Source: Methylobacteriaceae bacterium (GTDB lineage: Bacteria > Pseudomonadota > Alphaproteobacteria > Rhizobiales > Beijerinckiaceae). Taken from it: a DNA stretch of 13,023 bases. Shown here in pieces: positions 1-8,602 of this stretch. Position 1 is the first letter of the stretch, and every line of letters begins with the position of its first letter. The notes under the pieces were generated by a model, which searched no databases, had not been told where the DNA came from, and saw only the letters and a program-made list of their open reading frames with translations. The position numbers and the translations under genes are program-made. The stretch covers positions 1 through 13,023 of the forward strand of contig JAFAPJ010000052.1 of NCBI GenBank assembly GCA_019247255.1, in the 5' to 3' direction.

Positions 1-1
1 C

Positions 2-1120
2 CCGTTCGTCGGCACGATCACTTTCTGCCGCATCTATTCCGGCAAGGTGGAGTCGGGCACCGGGATCGTGAACTCGACGCGCGACAAGAAGGAGCGCGTC
101 GGCCGCATGCTCCTGATGCACGCTAACAATCGCGAGGACATCAAAGAGGCCTTCGCGGGCGACATCGTCGCGCTCGCGGGGCTCAAGGAGGTCCGCACCG
201 GCGACACGCTCTGCGACGCGGCAAAGCCCGTGATCCTGGAGCGCATGGAGTTCCCGGAGCCGGTCATCACCATCGCCATCGAGCCGAAGTCTAAGGGCGA
301 CCAGGAGAAGCTCGGGCTCGCGCTCGCGAAGCTTGCGGCCGAGGACCCGTCGTTCCGGGTCTCGACCGATCAGGAAAGCGGCCAGACCATCCTCAAGGGG
401 ATGGGCGAGCTCCATCTCGACATCAAGGTCGACATCCTGCGCCGGACCTACAAGGTCGATGCGAATATCGGCGCCCCCCAGGTCGCCTATCGCGAGACGA
501 TCACGCGCCGCGGCGAGGTCGATTACACGCACAAGAAGCAGACGGGCGGCACGGGCCAGTTCGCGCGCGTCAAGATCGTGGTCGAGCCGGGCGAGAAGGC
601 TTCGGGCTTCCAGTTCGAATCGAAGATCGTCGGCGGCTCGGTGCCCAAGGAGTACATCCCGGGCGTCGAGAAGGGGCTCAACTCGGTCGTCACGGCCGGC
701 GTGATCGCGGGCTTTCCCGTGGTTGACGTGAAGGTCGAGCTGATCGACGGCGCCTTCCACGAGGTCGACTCGTCGGCGCTCGCCTTCGAGATCGCCTCCC
801 GGGCGGCTCTGCGCGAAGGACTGCAGAAATGCGGTTCCGTGCTCCTCGAGCCGATCATGAAGGTCGAGGTCGTAACCCCCGAGGACTACACGGGATCCGT
901 CATCGGCGACCTCAACTCTCGCCGCGGGCAGATCCAAGGGCAGGACACGCGCGGCAACGCGAACGTCATCAATGCGATGGTGCCGCTCGCCAACATGTTC
1001 GGCTACGTCAACACTCTTCGGTCGATGACCCAGGGTCGTGCGAACTACACGATGCAGTTCGACCATTACGACCAGGTTCCGTCGAACGTCGCGGCGGAGG
1101 TGCAGGCGAAGTACGCTTAA
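2..1120 (+). CDS. fusA: Elongation factor G, 3' part (5' end outside window)
   Basis: EF-G is the cytosolic GTPase that translocates tRNA and mRNA after peptide-bond formation and helps recycle ribosomes with RRF. The reading frame is open from base 2 and gives the last 372 residues of a protein usually near 690 long, so the GTPase domain lies upstream of the window. It opens in domain II ([19 protein letters not shown]). Domain III has GMGELHLDI at fragment residues 133-141. Domain IV has the [13 protein letters not shown] strand and the [15 protein letters not shown] segment, and retains the FHEVDSS loop whose histidine (fragment residue 254) matches the E. coli residue needed for fast translocation. 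Domain V contains [20 protein letters not shown]. It ends in TAA. The tuf gene follows after 61 nt with no visible promoter, as in a str operon (rpsL-rpsG-fusA-tuf). Confidence 0.98.
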   Translation, partial: PFVGTITFCRIYSGKVESGTGIVNSTRDKKERVGRMLLMHANNREDIKEAFAGDIVALAGLKEVRTGDTLCDAAKPVILERMEFPEPVITIAIEPKSKGDQEKLGLALAKLAAEDPSFRVSTDQESGQTILKGMGELHLDIKVDILRRTYKVDANIGAPQVAYRETITRRGEVDYTHKKQTGGTGQFARVKIVVEPGEKASGFQFESKIVGGSVPKEYIPGVEKGLNSVVTAGVIAGFPVVDVKVELIDGAFHEVDSSALAFEIASRAALREGLQKCGSVLLEPIMKVEVVTPEDYTGSVIGDLNSRRGQIQGQDTRGNANVINAMVPLANMFGYVNTLRSMTQGRANYTMQFDHYDQVPSNVAAEVQAKYA

Positions 1121-1133
1121 GGCGCACCTCGCC
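1093..1133 (+). other. Hairpin spanning the fusA stop codon
   Basis: GAGGTGC at 1097-1103 pairs exactly with GCACCTC at 1124-1130. With one bulged G (1096), GGC at 1093-1095 extends the stem to GCC at 1131-1133. The 20-nt loop holds the TAA at 1118-1120. No T-run follows, so it is not a classical terminator. In a sequence this GC-rich it may be chance. Confidence 0.35.
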
Positions 1134-1181
1134 GGCCAATCTTCTTCAGATCAACGACATTCCATCACGAGGGAGCCATCG

Positions 1182-2372
<1,191 letters not shown>

Positions 2373-2400
2373 CTCTCACCCGGGCGCGCCTCGTCGCCTT

Positions 2401-2487
2401 TGTCATGGCCGGGCTCGTCCCGGCCATCCCGATCGGAAGGTCGCGGCTCTCTTGATCGAGATCGCCGGGACAGACCCGGCGATGACA
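2401..2487 (+). repeat. Nested inverted repeat (REP-like palindrome) in tuf-rpsJ spacer
   Basis: The outer arms 2401-2434 and 2454-2487 are inverted copies matching at 28 of 34 positions, separated by 19 nt. Each arm is itself a perfect hairpin: ATGGCCGGG (2405-2413) with CCCGGCCAT (2419-2427) around a 5-nt loop, and ATCGCCGGG (2461-2469) with CCCGGCGAT (2475-2483) around a 5-nt loop. The outermost six bases on each side (TGTCAT and ATGACA) pair perfectly. The mismatches lie mostly at bases that are paired within each small hairpin or in its loop. The core resembles the TCATGGCCGGG...CCCGGCCAT palindromes scattered in intergenic regions of Hyphomicrobiales. That link is from memory and not searched. 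It could act as an mRNA stability or processing element, or be an inert mobile repeat. Confidence 0.8.
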
Positions 2488-2504
2488 CCGAAAAGACCAG
2501 GACG

Positions 2505-2802
<298 letters not shown>

Positions 2803-2810
<8 letters not shown>

Positions 2811-2828
2811 GCCGCGTGGCTCGGAGCT
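2803..2828 (+). other. Strong hairpin overlapping the rpsJ stop codon
   Basis: Eleven consecutive base pairs (one U-G) form between 2803-2813 and 2818-2828, closed by a 4-nt GCGT loop. The rpsJ TGA (2808-2810) lies inside the 5' arm. No T-run follows, so intrinsic termination is unlikely. It lies 30 nt ahead of the rplC start and leaves the rplC Shine-Dalgarno (2847-2851) free. Possible roles are mRNA processing or stabilisation, or binding of a regulatory ribosomal protein; none is demonstrated by sequence. Confidence 0.6.
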
Positions 2829-2858
2829 GACGAGATACGCGGGCTCGAGGACGAAACG

Positions 2859-3593
2859 ATGCGCTCAGGCGTGATTGCACAAAAGGTCGGGATGACCCGC
2901 ATCTTCACCGATGCCGGGGAGCACGTGCCCGTCACCGTGCTGAAAGTCGACAATTGCCAGGTCGTTGCCCATCGCACGATGGAGAAGAACGGCTACGTCG
3001 CGGTCCAGGTGGGCGTCGGCCAGGCGAAGGTGAAGAACGTCTCGAAGGCCGAGCGCGGCCGCTTCGCGGTCGCGAAGGTCGAGCCGAAGCGCAAGCTCGC
3101 GGAGTTCCGCGTGTCCCTGGACGCGCTGATCCCGGTCGGCGCGGAGATCACGGCCGATCATTTCTTGCCGGGGCAATTCGTTGACGTGACCGGCACGACG
3201 CTCGGCAAGGGTTTCGCGGGCGGCATGAAGCGCTGGAACTTCGGCGGTCTGCGGGCGACGCACGGCGTCTCGATCTCGCACCGGTCGATCGGCGGCACGG
3301 GCGGTCGTCAGGATCCGGGCAAGACCTTCAAGAACAAGAAGATGCCGGGCCATCTGGGCGTCGAGCAGGTGACGACGCAAAACCTGCGGGTCGTCCAGAC
3401 CGATCCCGAGCGGGGGTTGATCCTCGTCGAGGGCGCTGTGCCGGGTCATGCCGGCGGCTGGATCTTCGTGCGGGACGCCGTGAAGCGGAAGGCGCCGGCC
3501 GACCTGCCGATGCCGGGCAAGTTCCGCACGTCGGGGACCGCGGACGAGTCGGCTCCGGCCGAGGCCGCTGCGGCGTCCGAGGAGAACGCGTGA
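2859..3593 (+). CDS. rplC: 50S ribosomal protein L3
   Basis: L3 is an early-assembling 23S rRNA-binding protein whose extended loop reaches towards the peptidyl-transferase centre. The 244-residue product begins [16 protein letters not shown]. It carries the diagnostic loop [13 protein letters not shown] (118-130), then [20 protein letters not shown], with Gln151 at the position of the glutamine methylated by PrmB in E. coli, and KKMPGHLG. The ATG at 2859 has GAGGA at 2847-2851 (7-nt spacing). The C-terminus runs on beyond the E. coli length (about 209) into an Ala/Glu/Pro-rich tail (roughly 219-244), which looks disordered. Longer L3 proteins are common in alphaproteobacteria. The stop TGA (3591-3593) shares one base with the rplD start, implying translational coupling. 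Confidence 0.98.
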   Translation: MRSGVIAQKVGMTRIFTDAGEHVPVTVLKVDNCQVVAHRTMEKNGYVAVQVGVGQAKVKNVSKAERGRFAVAKVEPKRKLAEFRVSLDALIPVGAEITADHFLPGQFVDVTGTTLGKGFAGGMKRWNFGGLRATHGVSISHRSIGGTGGRQDPGKTFKNKKMPGHLGVEQVTTQNLRVVQTDPERGLILVEGAVPGHAGGWIFVRDAVKRKAPADLPMPGKFRTSGTADESAPAEAAAASEENA

Positions 3594-4213
3594 TGCAGAT
3601 CGATCTCACCAGCTTCGGGGGCGAGGCGTCGGGCTCGGTCGAGCTCGACGACGCGATCTTCGGGCTCGAGCCGCGGGCGGACCTCATCGCCCGCATGGTG
3701 CGCTGGCAGCTGGCCAAGCGCCGGGCCGGCACGCATGCGGTCAAGAACCGGGCGGAGATCCACCGCACGGGCAAGAAGATGTACAAGCAGAAGGGCACGG
3801 GCAACGCCCGCCACGGCTCCGGCCGCGTGCCCCAGTTCCGCGGCGGCGGACGCGCCTTCGGCCCGGTCGTGCGCTCGCATGAGCACGACTTGCCCAAGAA
3901 GGTGCGGGCGCTCGCGCTCCGGCACGCGCTCTCGGCGAAGGCCAAGGACCAGGCGATCATCGTCGTTGACGAGGCCCGCCTGACCGAGGCGAAGACGAAG
4001 GTGCTCAAGGAGCAGTTCGGCCGCCTGGGGCTCAGCTCCGCGCTCATCATCTCGGGCGCCGAGGTCGAGCCGAATTTCGGCCTTGCGGCGCGCAACCTGC
4101 CCAACATCGACGTGCTGCCCGTGCAGGGCATCAACGTCTACGACATCCTGCGCCGGGAAAAGCTCGTGCTGACCCGCGCGGCCGTCGACGCGCTGGAGGC
4201 GCGCTTCAAATGA
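3593..4213 (+). CDS. rplD: 50S ribosomal protein L4
   Basis: L4 binds 23S rRNA domain I and lines the peptide exit tunnel; in E. coli it also represses the S10 operon. The product has 206 residues. The tunnel-lining loop [12 protein letters not shown] is at 65-76, followed by the RGGGRAFGP segment (83-91). The globular part follows with [13 protein letters not shown] and [14 protein letters not shown]. The ATG at 3593 overlaps the rplC stop by one base (TGATG) and has GAGGAG at 3579-3584 (8-nt spacing). A GTG directly before it (3590) would add one residue and is less likely. The 3' end overlaps rplW by 4 nt. I see no E. coli-type S10 leader upstream, so the L4-repression mechanism cannot be assumed here. 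Confidence 0.98.
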   Translation: MQIDLTSFGGEASGSVELDDAIFGLEPRADLIARMVRWQLAKRRAGTHAVKNRAEIHRTGKKMYKQKGTGNARHGSGRVPQFRGGGRAFGPVVRSHEHDLPKKVRALALRHALSAKAKDQAIIVVDEARLTEAKTKVLKEQFGRLGLSSALIISGAEVEPNFGLAARNLPNIDVLPVQGINVYDILRREKLVLTRAAVDALEARFK

Positions 4214-4506
4214 GTCCCGATCCGCGCCATTACGACGTGATCGTGAGCCCGGTGATCACCGAGAAGGCCACGACGCTGTCGGAGCAGAACAAGGTCGTTT
4301 TCCGGGTCGCCCCGGACGCGACGAAGCCCCAGATCAAGGAGGCGGTCGAACGCCTCTTCGACGTGAAGGTCGTGGGCGTGAACACGCTCGTGACCAAGGG
4401 CAAGGAAAAGTATTTCCGCGGCCGCAAGGGCCGGCGCTCGGACGTCAAGAAGGCGGTCGTGACCCTCGAGGACGGCCACTCGATCGACGTGACGACCGGG
4501 CTCTGA
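4210..4506 (+). CDS. rplW: 50S ribosomal protein L23
   Basis: L23 sits at the exit of the peptide tunnel and is the docking site for trigger factor and SRP. The product is 98 residues, normal for the family. It begins [20 protein letters not shown]; Glu18 falls at the number of the E. coli residue that contacts trigger factor. The extended loop with [16 protein letters not shown] (63-78) reaches into the tunnel wall in homologues. The start ATG at 4210 overlaps the rplD stop in an ATGA (4 nt) and has GGAGG at 4195-4199, so coupled translation is expected. Confidence 0.98.
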   Translation: MSPDPRHYDVIVSPVITEKATTLSEQNKVVFRVAPDATKPQIKEAVERLFDVKVVGVNTLVTKGKEKYFRGRKGRRSDVKKAVVTLEDGHSIDVTTGL

Positions 4507-4518
4507 GGAACGGGCGTC

Positions 4519-5361
4519 ATGGCACTCAAGACATTCAAGCCGATCACGCCGGGCCTTCGCCAGCTCGTGATCGTCGATCGCGGCGAGCTCTATAAGGGCA
4601 AGCCCGTCAAGGCGCTCACCGAGGGCAAGAACCAGTCGGGCGGCCGCAACAATCATGGCCGCGTGACGGTCCGGTTCCGCGGCGGCGGTCACAAGCAGAC
4701 CTACCGCATGGTCGACTTCAAGCGGCGCGAGCATGGCGGGCTCGAGGGCCGGGTCGAGCGGATCGAGTACGATCCGAACCGCACGGCCTTCATCGCGCTC
4801 GTCCGCTATCCGGCCGACAAGCTGGCCTACATCCTGGCTCCGCAGCGGCTCGCGGCCGGCGACGTCGTGGTGTCGGGCCAGCAGGTCGACATCAAGCCGG
4901 GCAACGCCATGCCGATCGGCAACATGCCGGTGGGCACGATCGTCCATAACGTCGAGCTGAAGATCGGCGCCGGCGGCGCGCTCGCGCGTTCGGCCGGGAC
5001 CTATGCGCAGATCGTCGGGCGCGACCAGGGCTACGTCACGGTGCGGCTGAACTCGGGCGAGCAGCGTCTCGTTCACGGGAATTGCTACGCGACGGTCGGC
5101 GCGGTCTCGAACCCGGATCACATGAACATCTCGATCGGCAAGGCCGGTCGCAACCGCTGGCTCGGGCAGCGTCCGCACAACCGCGGCGTGACCATGAACC
5201 CGATCGACCATCCGCATGGCGGCGGCGAAGGGCGGACCTCGGGCGGGCGTCACCCAGTGACGCCCTGGGGTCAGCCGACCAAGGGCAAGAAGACGCGCTC
5301 CAACAAGCGGACGGACACCTTCATCGTGTCCTCGCGCCACGCGCGCAAGAAGAAGGGCTGA
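4519..5361 (+). CDS. rplB: 50S ribosomal protein L2
   Basis: L2 is a large, highly conserved 23S rRNA-binding protein near the peptidyl-transferase centre. It is needed for subunit association. The 280-residue product begins [15 protein letters not shown]. It contains the N-terminal OB-fold RNA-binding region ([17 protein letters not shown]) and a C-terminal SH3-like part with [12 protein letters not shown]. The invariant [10 protein letters not shown] segment has His231 at the position of the functionally important E. coli His229. The basic tail (SRHARKKKG) is typical. The ATG at 4519 has GAGGAA at 4505-4510, overlapping the rplW stop, with 8-nt spacing. rpsS follows after 7 nt. Confidence 0.99.
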   Translation: MALKTFKPITPGLRQLVIVDRGELYKGKPVKALTEGKNQSGGRNNHGRVTVRFRGGGHKQTYRMVDFKRREHGGLEGRVERIEYDPNRTAFIALVRYPADKLAYILAPQRLAAGDVVVSGQQVDIKPGNAMPIGNMPVGTIVHNVELKIGAGGALARSAGTYAQIVGRDQGYVTVRLNSGEQRLVHGNCYATVGAVSNPDHMNISIGKAGRNRWLGQRPHNRGVTMNPIDHPHGGGEGRTSGGRHPVTPWGQPTKGKKTRSNKRTDTFIVSSRHARKKKG

Positions 5362-5368
5362 GGCCGTC

Positions 5369-5647
5369 ATGGCACGTTCGATCTGGAAGGGGCCGTTCGT
5401 CGACGGCTACCTCTTGAAGAAGGCCGAAGCGGCGCGTGGCTCCACGCGCAACGAGGTCATCAAGATCTGGAGCCGTCGCTCCACCATCCTGCCGCAGTTC
5501 GTGGGCCTCACCTTCGGGGTCTATAACGGGCAGAAGCACATCCCCGTCTTCGTCTCGGAGGAGATGGTTGGTCACAAGTTCGGCGAGTTCTCGCCGACCC
5601 GGACCTTCCACGGCCACGCGGCGGACAAGAAGGCGAAGAGGCGCTGA
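5369..5647 (+). CDS. rpsS: 30S ribosomal protein S19
   Basis: S19 is a 30S head protein that forms a dimer with S13 and contacts the A-site tRNA region and inter-subunit bridges. The product has 92 residues, the usual length. It starts [18 protein letters not shown] and carries the family core [21 protein letters not shown], then [20 protein letters not shown] and a basic tail. The start ATG at 5369 lies 7 nt after rplB, with GAGG at 5360-5363 as Shine-Dalgarno. rplV follows after only 2 nt. Confidence 0.98.
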   Translation: MARSIWKGPFVDGYLLKKAEAARGSTRNEVIKIWSRRSTILPQFVGLTFGVYNGQKHIPVFVSEEMVGHKFGEFSPTRTFHGHAADKKAKRR

Positions 5648-5649
5648 CG

Positions 5650-6033
5650 ATGGGCAAGGCCGCCACCCCGCGCGCGCTGCCGGAGAACGAGGCGAAAGCC
5701 GTTCTCCGCATGGTCCGCATCAGCCCGCAGAAGCTGAACCTCGTGGCTCAGCTCATCCGCGGCAAGAAGGTCTCGAGCGCGCTCGCCGACCTCGAGTTCT
5801 CGCGCAAGCGCATCGCCAAGGACGTGCGCAAGTGCCTGGAGAGCGCGATCGCGAACGCGGAGAACAACCACGACCTCGACGTCGACGACCTCGTGGTCAA
5901 GGAGGCCTTCGTGGGCAAGGCGCTCGTGATGAAGCGTTTCCATGCCCGCGCCCGCGGCCGCGGCGCCCGCATCCTGAAGCCGTTCTCGAACCTCACGATC
6001 GTGGTTCGGGAAGTCGCCGCCGACGCGGCCTGA
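5650..6033 (+). CDS. rplV: 50S ribosomal protein L22
   Basis: L22 binds all domains of 23S rRNA, and its long beta-hairpin lines the narrowest part of the exit tunnel next to L4. The product has 127 residues. The N-terminal arm is a little longer than in E. coli (110 residues). [19 protein letters not shown] is at 23-41. The tunnel hairpin runs from about 86 to 117 and keeps MKR at 94-96, the tripeptide whose deletion in E. coli gives erythromycin resistance, so there is no sign of that resistance allele. The ATG at 5650 follows the rpsS stop by 2 nt, with AAGAGG at 5637-5642 inside the end of rpsS. A long alternative frame covers this gene but carries no homology. Confidence 0.98.
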   Translation: MGKAATPRALPENEAKAVLRMVRISPQKLNLVAQLIRGKKVSSALADLEFSRKRIAKDVRKCLESAIANAENNHDLDVDDLVVKEAFVGKALVMKRFHARARGRGARILKPFSNLTIVVREVAADAA

Positions 6034-6041
6034 GGTTCGTC
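6022..6041 (+). other. Possible hairpin centred on the rplV stop codon
   Basis: GACG (6022-6025) and GGCC (6027-6030) can pair with GGTT (6034-6037) and CGTC (6038-6041), with one bulged C (6026), two G-U pairs and the TGA stop itself as the 3-nt loop. It ends right before the rpsC ATG and would cover the GAGG that serves as its Shine-Dalgarno. It could therefore couple rpsC translation to rplV termination. The stem is weak and may be chance. Confidence 0.3.
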
Positions 6042-6755
6042 ATGGGTCAGAAGGTAAATCCCGTCGGGCTCCGCCTCGGCATCAACCGTACCTGGGATTC
6101 GCGCTGGTTCGCGAACAAGGGCGAGTATGCCCGGCTGATGCATGAGGACATCGCGATCCGCGAGGCCCTCATGAAGCAGCTCAAGCAGGCCGCGGTGTCG
6201 AAGATCGTGATCGAGCGCCCGCACCGGAAGTGCCGGGTGACGATCCACTCGGCGCGGCCGGGCGTGGTCATCGGCAAGAAGGGCGCCGACATCGACAAGC
6301 TGCGCAAGCTCGTCGGCGCGATGACCAAGGCCGAGGTCTCGATCAACATCGTCGAGGTGCGCAAGCCCGAGGTCGACGCGACGCTCGTCGCGGAATCGAT
6401 CGCCCAGCAGCTCGAGCGCCGCGTCGCCTTTCGCCGCGCCATGAAGCGCGCCGTCCAGTCCGCCATGCGGCTCGGCGCCCAGGGCATCCGGATCAATTGC
6501 TCCGGCCGTCTTGGCGGGGCCGAGATCGCCCGCATGGAATGGTATCGCGAGGGGCGGGTGCCTCTGCACACGCTGCGTGCGGACGTGGATTACGGCACCG
6601 CGACCGCGTTCACGACTTACGGGACGTGCGGGATCAAGGTCTGGATCTGCAAGGGAGAGATCCTCGAGCACGATCCCATGGCCCAGGACAAGCGGATGAA
6701 CGAGGAGGCCGGCACCCGGTCCACCGGACGCCGCGCGGCCGAGCAGGCGGCCTGA
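6042..6755 (+). CDS. rpsC: 30S ribosomal protein S3
   Basis: S3 lies at the mRNA entry channel of the 30S head and contributes to mRNA unwinding by the ribosome. The 237-residue product begins [20 protein letters not shown]. It has a KH domain with VIGKKG (76-81), and a basic [10 protein letters not shown] cluster (130-139) matching the E. coli helicase residues near 131-135. The C-terminal domain contains [29 protein letters not shown] and [13 protein letters not shown]. An Ala/Arg-rich tail follows. The frame is open far upstream through rplV, but homology starts only at 6042, which lies 8 nt after rplV with GAGG at 6032-6035. rplP follows after 38 nt. Confidence 0.98.
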   Translation: MGQKVNPVGLRLGINRTWDSRWFANKGEYARLMHEDIAIREALMKQLKQAAVSKIVIERPHRKCRVTIHSARPGVVIGKKGADIDKLRKLVGAMTKAEVSINIVEVRKPEVDATLVAESIAQQLERRVAFRRAMKRAVQSAMRLGAQGIRINCSGRLGGAEIARMEWYREGRVPLHTLRADVDYGTATAFTTYGTCGIKVWICKGEILEHDPMAQDKRMNEEAGTRSTGRRAAEQAA

Positions 6756-6767
6756 CGGCCGCGCTGC
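6743..6767 (+). other. Hairpin with the rpsC stop codon in its loop
   Basis: GCAG (6743-6746) and GCGGCC (6747-6752) pair with GGCCGC (6757-6762) and CTGC (6764-6767), with one bulged G (6763). This gives ten Watson-Crick pairs around a TGAC loop whose first three bases are the rpsC stop. No T-run follows. It is GC-rich and would be very stable, which fits an mRNA processing or stability element better than a terminator, because rplP must still be transcribed. Confidence 0.5.
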
Positions 6768-6793
6768 CCTGCCTTTGACAAGGTTGACGTGCT

Positions 6794-7207
6794 ATGTTGC
6801 AGCCCAAGAAGACGAAGTTCCGCAAGCAGTTCAAGGGACGCATTCACGGCGTCGCGAAGGGCGGCACGGATCTTAATTTCGGCCAGTACGGCCTGAAGTC
6901 GCTCGAGCCGGAGCTCGTCAACGCGCGGGAGATCGAGGCCGCGCGCCGTGCGATCACCCGCGAGATGAAGCGCCAGGGCCGGGTGTGGATCCGCATCTTC
7001 CCGGACGTGCCTGTGTCGTCGAAGCCGACCGAGGTGCGCATGGGCAAGGGCAAGGGCGCGCCTGAGTTCTGGGCCTGCCGCGTCAAGCCCGGCCGGATCA
7101 TGTTCGAGATCGACGGGGTGCCGGAGGACGTGGCGCGCGAGGCGTTGCGCCTCGGCGCCGCCAAGCTGTCGGTGCGCACGCGCTTCGTGCAGCGCATCGC
7201 GGAGTGA
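6794..7207 (+). CDS. rplP: 50S ribosomal protein L16
   Basis: L16 binds near the A-site tRNA on the 50S subunit and organises the binding region for aminoacyl-tRNA. The product has 137 residues (E. coli 136). It begins [19 protein letters not shown] and carries [12 protein letters not shown] and the signature VRMGKGKG. Arg82 matches the E. coli arginine hydroxylated by the RoxA/YcfD oxygenase. [18 protein letters not shown] follows near the C-terminus. The ATG at 6794 is preceded by a modest AAGG at 6780-6783 with a 10-nt gap, weaker than for most genes here. The 38-nt spacer before it is one of the longer ones in the S10 block. Confidence 0.98.
   Translation: MLQPKKTKFRKQFKGRIHGVAKGGTDLNFGQYGLKSLEPELVNAREIEAARRAITREMKRQGRVWIRIFPDVPVSSKPTEVRMGKGKGAPEFWACRVKPGRIMFEIDGVPEDVAREALRLGAAKLSVRTRFVQRIAE
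7201..7204 (+). promoter_or_regulatory. Shine-Dalgarno that decides the rpmC start
   Basis: GGAG within the last codons of rplP is spaced 8 nt from the ATG at 7213 and would be inside or downstream of initiation at the alternative GTG at 7204. It therefore favours the ATG. Confidence 0.6.
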
Positions 7208-7212
7208 GTGGG

Positions 7213-7440
7213 ATGAAGACGAAGCAGCGCTTCTCCGATCTCGAGCGGCTGTCCGCGGACCAGCTGCAAGACGAGCTCGTGAGCCTGAAGAAGGAGCAGT
7301 TCAACCTGCGCTTCCAGAAGGCGACTGGTCAGCTGGAGAACACGTCGCGCGTTCGCCTCGTGCGGCGCGACATCGCCCGGATCAAGACGTTGCAGGGCCG
7401 CGCCACGACGGCCGCGGCCGCCGCGAAGCCGGGCGCCTGA
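7213..7440 (+). CDS. rpmC: 50S ribosomal protein L29
   Basis: L29 is a small helical protein at the tunnel exit next to L23. From the ATG at 7213 it has 75 residues: an N-terminal helix ([17 protein letters not shown]), the signature [18 protein letters not shown] (26-43), [10 protein letters not shown] (51-60), then an Ala-rich tail. A GTG at 7204 in the same frame would overlap the rplP stop by 4 nt and add three residues. I prefer 7213 because GGAG at 7201-7204 lies 8 nt before it, while nothing comparable precedes the GTG. rpsQ follows after 10 nt. Confidence 0.95.
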   Translation: MKTKQRFSDLERLSADQLQDELVSLKKEQFNLRFQKATGQLENTSRVRLVRRDIARIKTLQGRATTAAAAAKPGA

Positions 7441-7450
7441 GGAGATCGAA

Positions 7451-7777
7451 ATGCCGAAGCGCGTGTTGCAGGGCGTCGTCGTCTCGGACAAGGGCGACAA
7501 GACGATCGTGGTGAAGGTGGAGCGGCGCTTCACCCATCCGGTGCTGAAGAAGACGGTGCGGCGCACCAAGAACTACCACGCCCACGACGAGGGCAACGTC
7601 GCCAAGGTCGGGCAGGTGGTACAGATCGAGGAATCGCGGCCCTACTCGAAGACGAAGACCTGGAAGCTCGTCGACGGGGCGAGCGAGGGCGAGGGCGGCG
7701 GTGGCCTCCTGTCGAGCGTCGCCGAGACCGTCGGGGCGGCGGTTGGCAAGGCGAAGGCCGCGGTCGGCCTGTCGTAA
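7451..7777 (+). CDS. rpsQ: 30S ribosomal protein S17 with C-terminal extension
   Basis: S17 is an early-assembling, OB-fold 16S rRNA-binding protein of the 30S body. Residues 1-75 are a normal S17: [20 protein letters not shown], then [23 protein letters not shown] and [21 protein letters not shown]. The protein runs on to 108 residues, against 80-90 in most bacteria. The extra part is an acidic Gly-rich linker (EGEGGGG, 79-85) followed by a helix-prone stretch, [20 protein letters not shown], at 86-105. The extension is in frame and GC-rich like the rest, with no sign of frameshift. The ATG at 7451 has AGGAG at 7440-7444 (6-nt spacing) overlapping the rpmC stop. It is the last gene of the S10 block, followed by a 139-nt spacer. 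Confidence 0.97.
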   Translation: MPKRVLQGVVVSDKGDKTIVVKVERRFTHPVLKKTVRRTKNYHAHDEGNVAKVGQVVQIEESRPYSKTKTWKLVDGASEGEGGGGLLSSVAETVGAAVGKAKAAVGLS

Positions 7778-7791
7778 GGCGGGCAGGGGCC
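7766..7791 (+). other. Possible hairpin with the rpsQ stop codon in its loop
   Basis: CCTGTC (7768-7773) pairs with GGGCAG-side bases 7782-7787 (six pairs, one U-G). GG at 7766-7767 can extend the stem to CC at 7790-7791 across a 2-nt bulge. The TAA at 7775-7777 is in the loop. It is moderate and could be chance. Confidence 0.3.
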
Positions 7792-7916
7792 CGAGAGAAC
7801 GAGGCCGCGGCGGACGCGATCCGGCGCGGATGAGCAATCAGGCAGGGGACCGAGATCCCCGTCAGGCGCAGTCCGGCTCGCCGGAAACCGTCTGAGACAG
7901 AGAGAAGGATCGGATC
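7778..7916 (+). other. S10/spc boundary spacer, 139 nt
   Basis: This is the longest gene-free stretch of the window. It lies where the E. coli S10 operon ends and the spc operon, with its own promoter, begins. I see no TTGACA-like/TATAAT-like pair at sensible spacing and no T-run terminator. It has small hairpins: GGGGA (7845-7849) with TCCCC (7856-7860), and TCCGG (7872-7876) with CCGGA (7881-7885). The GAAGGA at 7904-7909 is the rplN Shine-Dalgarno. Confidence 0.6.
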
Positions 7917-8285
7917 ATGATCCAGATGCAGTCGAATCTGGACGTCGCCGACAATTCGGGCGCGCGACGTGTCATGTGCATCAAGGTGCTGGGCGGCTCG
8001 AAGCGCAAGTACGCGAGCGTCGGCGACATCATCGTGGTGTCGGTGAAGGAGGCCATCCCGCGCGGGCGCGTCAAGAAGGGCGACGTCATGAAGGCGGTGG
8101 TCGTTCGGACCGCGAAGGACATCAAGCGCCCGGACGGCTCCGTGATCCGCTTCGACCGCAACGCGGCCGTGCTCATCAACAATCAGAAGGAGCCGGTCGG
8201 CACTCGCATCTTCGGGCCGGTTCCGCGCGAGCTGCGCGCCAAGAACCATATGAAGATCATCTCGCTCGCCCCCGAGGTGCTGTGA
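7917..8285 (+). CDS. rplN: 50S ribosomal protein L14
   Basis: L14 is a 23S rRNA-binding protein at the subunit interface, where it forms bridges to 16S rRNA and is the docking site of the silencing factor RsfS. The 122-residue product is exactly the usual length. It begins [20 protein letters not shown], with [10 protein letters not shown] and [18 protein letters not shown]. The L14 signature region [10 protein letters not shown] through [16 protein letters not shown] follows, ending [11 protein letters not shown]. The ATG at 7917 has GAAGGA at 7904-7909 (7-nt spacing). Its stop shares one base with the rplX start. Confidence 0.99.
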   Translation: MIQMQSNLDVADNSGARRVMCIKVLGGSKRKYASVGDIIVVSVKEAIPRGRVKKGDVMKAVVVRTAKDIKRPDGSVIRFDRNAAVLINNQKEPVGTRIFGPVPRELRAKNHMKIISLAPEVL

Positions 8286-8602
8286 TGGCGGCCAAGATCA
8301 AGAAGGGCGATCGGGTCGTCGTGCTGACCGGCCGCGACGCGGGCCGGACAGGCGAGGTGGTCCAGGTCATGCCGAAGGACGAGAAGGCGCTCGTGCGGGG
8401 CGTGAACGTCGTCAAGCGGCACCAGAAGCAGACCATGAACCAGGAGGGCGGCATCATCTCCAAGGAGGCGCCGATCCACCTGTCGAACCTCGCGGTCGCC
8501 GATCCGAAGGACGGCAAGCCGACCCGCGTCGGCTTCAAGGTCCTCGACGACGGCCGCAAGGTCCGGTTCGCCAAGCGTTCGGGAGATTTGATCGATGCCT
8601 GA
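8285..8602 (+). CDS. rplX: 50S ribosomal protein L24
   Basis: L24 is an assembly-initiator protein for the 50S subunit that binds the 5' part of 23S rRNA. The 105-residue product has an N-terminal KOW motif ([20 protein letters not shown], about 6-25), [26 protein letters not shown] and [10 protein letters not shown]; all are family hallmarks. The ATG at 8285 overlaps the rplN stop (TGATG), with GAGGT at 8274-8278 and 6-nt spacing. Its last 8 nt overlap the start of rplE. Confidence 0.98.
   Translation: MAAKIKKGDRVVVLTGRDAGRTGEVVQVMPKDEKALVRGVNVVKRHQKQTMNQEGGIISKEAPIHLSNLAVADPKDGKPTRVGFKVLDDGRKVRFAKRSGDLIDA

Noticed and set aside
1121..1181. Possible promoter in the fusA-tuf spacer
   Set aside because: The 61 nt are slightly more AT-rich than the genes, but no -35/-10 pair at normal spacing can be read; only the tuf ribosome-binding site is clear.
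4138..5370. Long antisense open frame (410 codons) over rplW-rplB
   Set aside because: It mirrors the codon pattern of L23/L2 in a GC-rich genome, its translation is low-complexity (Arg/Ala/Leu/Asp/His-rich), and it has no recognisable family. The same applies to the antisense frames over tuf, rpsC and 9355-10824.
5436..6041. Open frame running upstream of rpsC through rpsS and rplV
   Set aside because: It is an out-of-frame shadow of rplV with an Arg/Gly-rich composition. S3 homology starts only at 6042.
6775..6798. TTGACA before rplP followed by TATGTT, promoter-like
   Set aside because: The spacing is only 12 nt and the second box overlaps the start codon, so a sigma70 promoter is not credible.
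7830..7895. 21-residue open frame in the rpsQ-rplN spacer ([21 protein letters not shown])
   Set aside because: It has no convincing Shine-Dalgarno, no recognisable product and a composition expected by chance; it is noted in case ribosome profiling shows otherwise.
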